Positions 13,522 through 17,697 of a DNA stretch of 17,697 bases are shown here, one piece after another. Position numbers and translations under genes: made by a program. The notes under the pieces were generated by a model. The model was given only the letters and a program-made list of their open reading frames with translations, made no database searches and was not told where the DNA came from. Source of the stretch: JBKJML01 sp046596415 (GTDB taxonomy: Bacteria > Actinomycetota > Thermoleophilia > Gaiellales > Gaiellaceae); contig JBKJML010000186.1 of NCBI GenBank assembly GCA_046596415.1, positions 1-17,697 of the forward strand. Direction: 5' to 3'. Numbering within the stretch: position 1 is the first letter of the stretch; each line of letters begins with the position of its first letter.

Positions 13522-14562
13522 CTACCTCTCAGGCCGGAATTCCTCGTTGCGCTTCGCGTTGGACTCCTCGCCGGGCGCAGGCTCGCTCAGGCGGAGCACG
13601 ACGTTGCCTGTCTTCTGGCCGGTCTCGACGTAGCGGGTCGCCTCGACGACCTCGTCGAGCGCATACCGGCGGTCGATCACGGGCCGGTACTTGCCCGTGT
13701 CGACGAGCGCCTTGACGCGGACGAGGTCCTCCCTGCGATAGCGGCCGATGCCGAGCGTTGCGCGCCTGCTGCCGACGAACCGCGTGACGAGAGCGAGCAG
13801 CGCCACGTGGTACATGAAGCCGAGGTCGGTCGAGATGTAGATCCCGCCGGGCGTCAGCGAGCGGCGGCAGCGGCGGAACGAGTGCTTGCCGACGGCGTCG
13901 AAGATCACGTCGTAGGACTGGCCGTTGCGCGTGAAGTCCTCCCCGAAGCGATCGACGACGTGCTGCGGGCCAAGCGAGCGGACGAGCTCGACGTCCTTCG
14001 TGTCGCACACCGCCGTCACCTCGGCCGCCCCGAAATGGTGGACGAGCAGCTGAACTGCCGCTGTTCCGATCGAGCCCGCGGCGCCGTAGACGAGGACGCG
14101 CTTTCCCTGGAGGGGAAACGCGGGTCGCAGGCAGCTCAGCGCGAGCAGCGAGCCGTCGGGGATCGCCGCCGCCTCCTCGAACGTCAGCGCGTCCGGCATC
14201 GGCGCGATCACGCCGCTCTCGCGCACGGCCACGTACTCCGCGCACGCGCCGCCCTTGATGCCGAACACCTCGTCGCCGGACAGCAACCCCGTCACGGCCG
14301 CGCCGAGCTCCTCGACGCGACCCGCGAATTCGGAGCCGAACGTCGTCTGCCTCGGGCGCCGGATGCCGGTGAAGACACGGGCGAACCGATACTCGGCGTG
14401 GCGCACGCCCATCGCGTCGCCGCGCGTGACAGTCGAGGCATGGACCCTGACGAGAACCTCGTCCTCCTTCGGCACAGGGCGTTCGACCTCATCGATGCGC
14501 AGCACGTCCGGCGGCCCGTACCGGTCGTGGATCACTGCTCTCATCTCGTCACGTCCCCTCAT
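13522..14562 (-). CDS. NAD(P)-dependent medium-chain alcohol dehydrogenase/quinone oxidoreductase
   Basis: This protein has 346 residues from ATG 14562, which overlaps the upstream regulator stop (ATGA). ATG 14544, with GAGGGG about 10 bases before it, would give the conventional MRAVIHDRYGPPDVLRIDEV start. The GroES-like N-terminal domain (about 7-140) contains GSEFAGRVEELGAAVTG. The Rossmann domain carries VYGAAGSIGTAAVQL (about 158-172), the AAxGxxG nucleotide loop. The C-terminal piece YALDEVVEATRYVETGQKTG is typical of zinc-independent quinone oxidoreductase-like members, which reduce quinones or activated alkenes with NADPH. The structural-zinc cysteine cluster of classical alcohol dehydrogenases is absent. 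Co-transcription with an NrtR-type regulator links it to NAD(P) status. Confidence 0.9.
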   Translation of the reverse strand: MRGRDEMRAVIHDRYGPPDVLRIDEVERPVPKEDEVLVRVHASTVTRGDAMGVRHAEYRFARVFTGIRRPRQTTFGSEFAGRVEELGAAVTGLLSGDEVFGIKGGACAEYVAVRESGVIAPMPDALTFEEAAAIPDGSLLALSCLRPAFPLQGKRVLVYGAAGSIGTAAVQLLVHHFGAAEVTAVCDTKDVELVRSLGPQHVVDRFGEDFTRNGQSYDVIFDAVGKHSFRRCRRSLTPGGIYISTDLGFMYHVALLALVTRFVGSRRATLGIGRYRREDLVRVKALVDTGKYRPVIDRRYALDEVVEATRYVETGQKTGNVVLRLSEPAPGEESNAKRNEEFRPER

Positions 14563-15296
14563 CGATTCCGCTGGATCGGCGTGCCGTGCTTCCAGGCCCG
14601 CCCGGCCCGGTAGAGCTCGGCGGGCCTGCCGCCGCCCGGCCCGGGTCGCGCCGTGCGGCCGGTCGGGATCACCCAGCCGCCCTCGCCCACGAGGCTGCGG
14701 CGGAAGTTCGCGGCGTCGAGCTGCACGCCCCAGATCGCCTCGTACACCGCTCGGAGCTCGGCCATCGTGAAGGTCGTGCCGACGAAGGCCGTCGCGATGC
14801 CCGAGACCTCGAGCTCGACCCGGACTCGCTCGAGCGCGTCGCGGACGATTGGCAGGTGGTCGAACGCGAGCTCAATCGTCTTCCCGAGAATGTCCGAGGC
14901 GGGGACGAGCGCGGCGTTTGCTGCGTCGGTGCCGGCGACGATCGCTCCCAGGTCGCGAAGGACGGCGACGTAGGCGACCGTGACGACGTTCAGGCGCGGG
15001 TCGCGTCCGGGATCGCCGTAGGCGCCGAACTGGGTCAGCAGGCTGGGGACGTCGACGCCGGTCTCCTCGGAGAGCTCGCGTCTGGCCGCATCGTCGAGCG
15101 TCTCGTCAGGACGCTTGAACCCACCGGGAATCGCCCACATGTCCTTGAACGGGTCTTCCCCCCGCTGGACGAGAAGCACGTGGAGCACGCCTTCGGCCAT
15201 GGTCAGGATGACGACGTCTACCGTGACGGCGAAGGCCGGGAACGTACTCGCGTCGTACCCGGGCGGAACGTTCGCCTTCTGAGTTCTTGTCGTCAT
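14559..15296 (-). CDS. NrtR-family Nudix/winged-helix transcriptional regulator
   Basis: This 245-residue protein starts at ATG 15296; the longer open frame to 15392 would read through its own promoter. The Nudix domain (about 20-150) keeps an intact catalytic box: GFKRPDETLDDAARRELSEE followed by TGV (residues 59-81), fitting GX5EX7REUXEEXGU. The C-terminal winged helix (about 170-235) matches NrtR: FTMAELRAVYEAIWG, LDAANFRRSL, GRPAELYRA. NrtR regulators bind ADP-ribose-type ligands through the Nudix domain and usually repress NAD-metabolism genes. Many have a degenerate box; this one could still hydrolyse. An inverted repeat over its own promoter (15313-15343) suggests autorepression. Its stop overlaps the dehydrogenase start by 4 bases, so the two form an operon. 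Confidence 0.92.
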   Translation of the reverse strand: MTTRTQKANVPPGYDASTFPAFAVTVDVVILTMAEGVLHVLLVQRGEDPFKDMWAIPGGFKRPDETLDDAARRELSEETGVDVPSLLTQFGAYGDPGRDPRLNVVTVAYVAVLRDLGAIVAGTDAANAALVPASDILGKTIELAFDHLPIVRDALERVRVELEVSGIATAFVGTTFTMAELRAVYEAIWGVQLDAANFRRSLVGEGGWVIPTGRTARPGPGGGRPAELYRAGRAWKHGTPIQRNR

Positions 15297-15303
15297 GACT
15301 ATT

Positions 15304-15332
15304 ACTGTCGCACAAGGTTTTGGTCGTGTCAA
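15304..15332 (-). promoter_or_regulatory. Promoter of the NrtR-type regulator (leaderless)
   Basis: On the reverse strand TTGACA (15327-15332), a 17-base spacer and GACAGT (15304-15309) are followed by 7 bases and ATG 15296. No Shine-Dalgarno site is present. The -35 box lies within the inverted repeat 15313-15343. Confidence 0.65.
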
Positions 15333-15343
15333 CCAAAACGTTG
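15313..15343. promoter_or_regulatory. Inverted repeat, probable operator of the NrtR-type regulator
   Basis: GTTTTGGT (15317-15324) and ACCAAAAC (15332-15339) are perfect arms around a 7-base centre. The repeat extends outward, after one mismatch, with CAA and TTG (15313-15315 and 15341-15343). It is a locally AT-rich block in high-GC DNA and covers the -35 box of the regulator, so binding should block its transcription. It may also affect the divergent DUF4389 gene. Confidence 0.68.
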
Positions 15344-15421
15344 AGGAGCACGCGCCGATGAGCTCCCCTCTCAGTGGCGTAGCCTTACCCAATCAATCCA
15401 AATCGAAGGAGCACCAGAACC

Positions 15422-16141
15422 GTGACCTCCCTGCACGACGCCTTTCCGGTTCGCCTGACCGGCGAGCTCAGCCCCGACGTGGGCCGCTGGCAGTGGCTTT
15501 TCAAGTGGCTGCTCGCCATCCCACACTTCGTCGTGCTCTTCTTCCTCTGGATCGGCTTCGCGGTCTCGACCGTTGTCGCAGGCTTTGCGATCCTCTTCAG
15601 CGGCCGCTACCCCCGCCGGATCTTCGACTTCAACGTCGGCGTCCTCCGCTGGTCCTGGCGCGTTGGCTTCTACTCCTACAGCGCCCTCGGCACAGACAAG
15701 TACCCGCCCTTCTCGCTCGCCGATGAGCCGGCGTACCCAGCGGGGCTCGAGATCGAGTATCCCGAGCGGCTCTCGCGCGGGCTTGTCCTCGTCAAGTGGT
15801 GGCTGCTTGCGATCCCGCACTACCTGATCGTCGCGATCTTCACCGGTGGGGCATGGTCTGCCTGGGGTGACGGCGACGGCTTGTTCTACGCCTCCGGCGG
15901 CGGCCTGATCGGGCTGCTCGTGCTCTTTGCCGGGCTTGCCCTGCTCTTCACGGGTCGCTACCCCCGACCGCTCTATGACTTCGTCCTCGGCCTGAACCGT
16001 TGGGTCTTCCGAGTCGTCGCCTACGCGGGTCTCATGACAGACACCTATCCGCCGTTTCGGCTCGACTCCGGAAGCACCGAGCCGCCCGCGACGCCGGGCA
16101 CCGCCACGGTGGCGTCGACGGATCCGGTTCCGACCGCTTAG
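15422..16141 (+). CDS. DUF4389-type membrane protein with internal duplication
   Basis: This 239-residue protein starts at GTG 15422, preceded by GAAGGAG at 15405-15411 (10-base spacing). It has about four membrane segments arranged as two repeats of one unit. Unit 1 (about 25-100) reads KWLLAIPHFVVLFFLW, then LFSGRYPRRIFDFNVGVLRW, then DKYPPFSL. Unit 2 (about 122-218) reads KWWLLAIPHYLIVAIF, then LLFTGRYPRPLYDFVLGLNR, then DTYPPFRL. These repeated signatures match the uncharacterised DUF4389 family. A Thr/Pro/Ser-rich tail (219-239) is probably disordered. Function is unknown. It is divergent from the NrtR-type regulator and shares its operator-bearing gap. Its stop (16139-16141) overlaps the stop of the convergent TPR gene inside a small hairpin. 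Confidence 0.88.
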   Translation: MTSLHDAFPVRLTGELSPDVGRWQWLFKWLLAIPHFVVLFFLWIGFAVSTVVAGFAILFSGRYPRRIFDFNVGVLRWSWRVGFYSYSALGTDKYPPFSLADEPAYPAGLEIEYPERLSRGLVLVKWWLLAIPHYLIVAIFTGGAWSAWGDGDGLFYASGGGLIGLLVLFAGLALLFTGRYPRPLYDFVLGLNRWVFRVVAYAGLMTDTYPPFRLDSGSTEPPATPGTATVASTDPVPTA

Positions 16142-16146
16142 CGGTC
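16132..16146. terminator. Short hairpin containing both convergent stop codons
   Basis: GACCGC (16132-16137), loop TTA and GCGGTC (16141-16146) form a 6-bp stem. The TAG of the plus-strand gene (16139-16141) and the TAA of the minus-strand gene (16138-16140) overlap at its tip. It could act as a minimal two-way terminator. Confidence 0.4.
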
Positions 16147-17697
16147 AGGCTCGAAGAAGCTTGTGGCGCTTCGAGTAGGCGTCGCAGAGATCCGCGCCCA
16201 GGCGTGGATCGCGGACGGGCTGAGCCCTTTTTGTTCGAGCACCTCGACGGCGGTCGCGTGCGCGGTTGCCGCCGTCTCCTCGTCGCCGCGCGCGACGGCG
16301 ACGTCCGCGAGCGCAGCCCATGCGTCGCCGCGGAGGAGCAAGAAGTCGGTCGCATCGGCCACGTCGACAGCCGCCTGCGCGAGTAGTTGCGCCTCCGCTG
16401 TCGCTCCCAGGCGCACGAGAGCGCGCGCTTCGACGACCCGCCAGGTGACGTGAGACGCGACGTCGTCCGGCGCAGCCGCCGCTGCGGCCGCCTGCGCGAG
16501 CTCGCGCGCCTCGTCCGGCCGACCCTGCGCTTCCACGGCGCCTGCAAGCAATGCAGCCAGCGTCGAGAAGTAGCCCTTCTCGCCGAGACGCTCGAGGTCG
16601 GCGTAGCCCTTGCGCAGCACAGCCTCGGCCGCCGCGTACTCGCCCTCCAGCAGCTCGACGATGCCCGCGTCGATCGCGCTCGCGGCGGCGCCGAGATCCT
16701 GGCCGATGTCCCTCCGGATCGACCGTGACGACGCGACGCACTCGCGCGCGATGTCGTACTGCCCGGCCATCGCGCGCAGCACGCCGAGGGCCTGCAGCGC
16801 AGCCGCCTCGACGATCGGTCGCTCGCGCGCCTCGCCGAGCACGCGTTCGCAGCGCTCGATGCCCTGCGGCACCGGTAGCGGGCCGTACCAGCTCGCGCCG
16901 CACACGAGGAAGAGGCTCTCGGCTTCGGCGCGCGAGCGCCCGGCGGTCCGCGCCACCACGAGCGCTTCCTCAACCGTGGCGGCGAGCTCCGCAATCCGTC
17001 CGCCGGTCAGTGACACGTACGCACGTGCGAGCAGCGCCTCGACCACGCCGTCCTGGTCGCCGCACCCGCGCAGCGCGACGAGCAGCTCATCGATCTCGGC
17101 GCCCGCGCGCTCGAGGTCGCAGTTGGGGTCTGTGTGTAGTCGCACCTCGACGCGGCCGACGCGAGCGCGGTCACCGTAGGGGCCGTCCTCGGCGAGCGCG
17201 AACGCCTCGTCCGCGGCGGCAAGCTCGCCGGAGTCGAAGCGCGCGCGGCCGAGCTCGATCGTCGCGAGCGGCCGGCCCGGGTCGAGCTCGATCGCGCGAG
17301 CGAGCAGTGAGCCCGCGGCTGCCGCGTCGCCCTGCGCAAGCAGCGTGTGGCCGACCGCGGCGGCGCGCGCTGCGAGCTCCGCGCCGACCGCCGCGAGCTG
17401 GAAATCGCCGGGTGTGAGCGCCGAGCGCGCACGGTACGCCTGGTCGAGGTGGTGGACGGCGAGCGCATCGCGCTCGCGCAGGCCTGCGTCACCCACTCGA
17501 TCGAGGCGCAGCGCTACACGTTCGTGCAGGTCTGCCTTCAGGCCGAGCGGGAGGGAGGCGTAGGCGGCGTCGCGGATCAACACGTGCCGGAACTCGACGT
17601 CGTCGTCGGTCACGGCGGGCTTGAGCAGCCCCGCGGCAAGCAGCCCGGCCAGCGGCTCGTCGATGTCATGGGCGAGGTCGCCGAGCGAGGCGAGCGT
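16138..17697 (-). CDS. Large AAA-ATPase/TPR signalling protein, C-terminal part (5' partial)
   Basis: The frame is open from the right edge; 519 residues are visible and the start is outside. The methionine-like GTG at 17613 is internal, because the preceding 28 codons also read as sensible protein (LASLGDLAHDIDEPLAGLLA). The segment FRHVLIRDAAYASLPLGLKA followed by DLHERVALRL is the hallmark of the region after the ATPase domain in AAA-type regulators, including adenylate/guanylate-cyclase fusions and LuxR/MalT-like proteins. The remainder (about residue 70 to the end) is a long Ala-rich series of TPR-like helical hairpins (for example ALQALGVLRAMAGQYDIARE and AASAIDAGIVELLEGEYAAA). No DNA-binding domain is seen at the C-terminus, so any cyclase or HTH effector must lie N-terminal. 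Its ligand is unknown. Confidence 0.85.
   Translation of the reverse strand, partial: TLASLGDLAHDIDEPLAGLLAAGLLKPAVTDDDVEFRHVLIRDAAYASLPLGLKADLHERVALRLDRVGDAGLRERDALAVHHLDQAYRARSALTPGDFQLAAVGAELAARAAAVGHTLLAQGDAAAAGSLLARAIELDPGRPLATIELGRARFDSGELAAADEAFALAEDGPYGDRARVGRVEVRLHTDPNCDLERAGAEIDELLVALRGCGDQDGVVEALLARAYVSLTGGRIAELAATVEEALVVARTAGRSRAEAESLFLVCGASWYGPLPVPQGIERCERVLGEARERPIVEAAALQALGVLRAMAGQYDIARECVASSRSIRRDIGQDLGAAASAIDAGIVELLEGEYAAAEAVLRKGYADLERLGEKGYFSTLAALLAGAVEAQGRPDEARELAQAAAAAAAPDDVASHVTWRVVEARALVRLGATAEAQLLAQAAVDVADATDFLLLRGDAWAALADVAVARGDEETAATAHATAVEVLEQKGLSPSAIHAWARISATPTRSATSFFEPDR

Noticed and set aside
15297..15392. In-frame N-terminal extension of the NrtR-type regulator
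   Set aside because: It covers the promoter and the operator palindrome; the ATG at 15296 fits the family start.

Overview
The window is one continuous stretch of high-GC (roughly two-thirds G+C by eye) bacterial chromosome, densely coded on both strands. GTG starts, 1-4 bp stop/start overlaps, zinc-finger anti-sigma factors, SPASM radical-SAM enzymes and several apparently leaderless genes suggest an actinobacterial lineage, perhaps Thermoleophilia-like. That placement is inference; no rRNA or tRNA is present. I see no CRISPR array, insertion sequence, phage gene or attachment site. No gene-free stretch exceeds 300 bases; the longest is 4145-4366.

Region 1 (1-2428, plus strand): a redox operon running in from the left. 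It holds the 3' end of pyruvate:ferredoxin oxidoreductase (nifJ), a small secreted or membrane-anchored His-containing protein, and a NapH/CcoG-like membrane polyferredoxin, joined by two GTGA overlaps. It ends at a strong hairpin shared with the convergent gene. Region 2 (2420-4144, minus): a secreted 574-aa protein that looks like a TIM-barrel glycosidase relative.

Region 3 (4145-7463, plus): the most interesting part. A four-gene overlapping operon (small membrane protein, cupredoxin lipoprotein, second membrane protein, exported helical protein) is followed by a hairpin terminator and then a three-gene operon (72-aa unknown, ECF-type sigma factor, zinc-finger anti-sigma protein). Both operons are preceded by the same promoter-like element: GCCGCTCTGG, then AGGTAAG starting 38 bases after it starts, then a 15-base spacer, then GACACCAA. 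The simplest reading is a sigma factor that controls both its own operon and the neighbouring cupredoxin operon.

Region 4 (7531-10558, minus): a PAS-LuxR regulator, and a two-gene operon of a SPASM radical-SAM enzyme overlapping a long class II aldolase-family protein. Region 5 (10731-13509): a CBS-BON protein, an internally duplicated unknown protein, a minus-strand CBS-pair protein and a methyltransferase. Region 6 (13522-16146): a medium-chain dehydrogenase translationally coupled behind an NrtR-type Nudix/winged-helix regulator, whose promoter carries a clear inverted repeat, and a divergent DUF4389-type membrane protein. Region 7 (16138-17697, minus): the C-terminal part of a large AAA/TPR signalling ATPase that runs off the right edge.

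At least four genes (8153, 11468, 12715, 15296) have a -10-like hexamer 6-7 bases before the start codon and no Shine-Dalgarno sequence, which points to leaderless transcripts. Internal operon genes and several others instead have strong AGGAGG-type sites.
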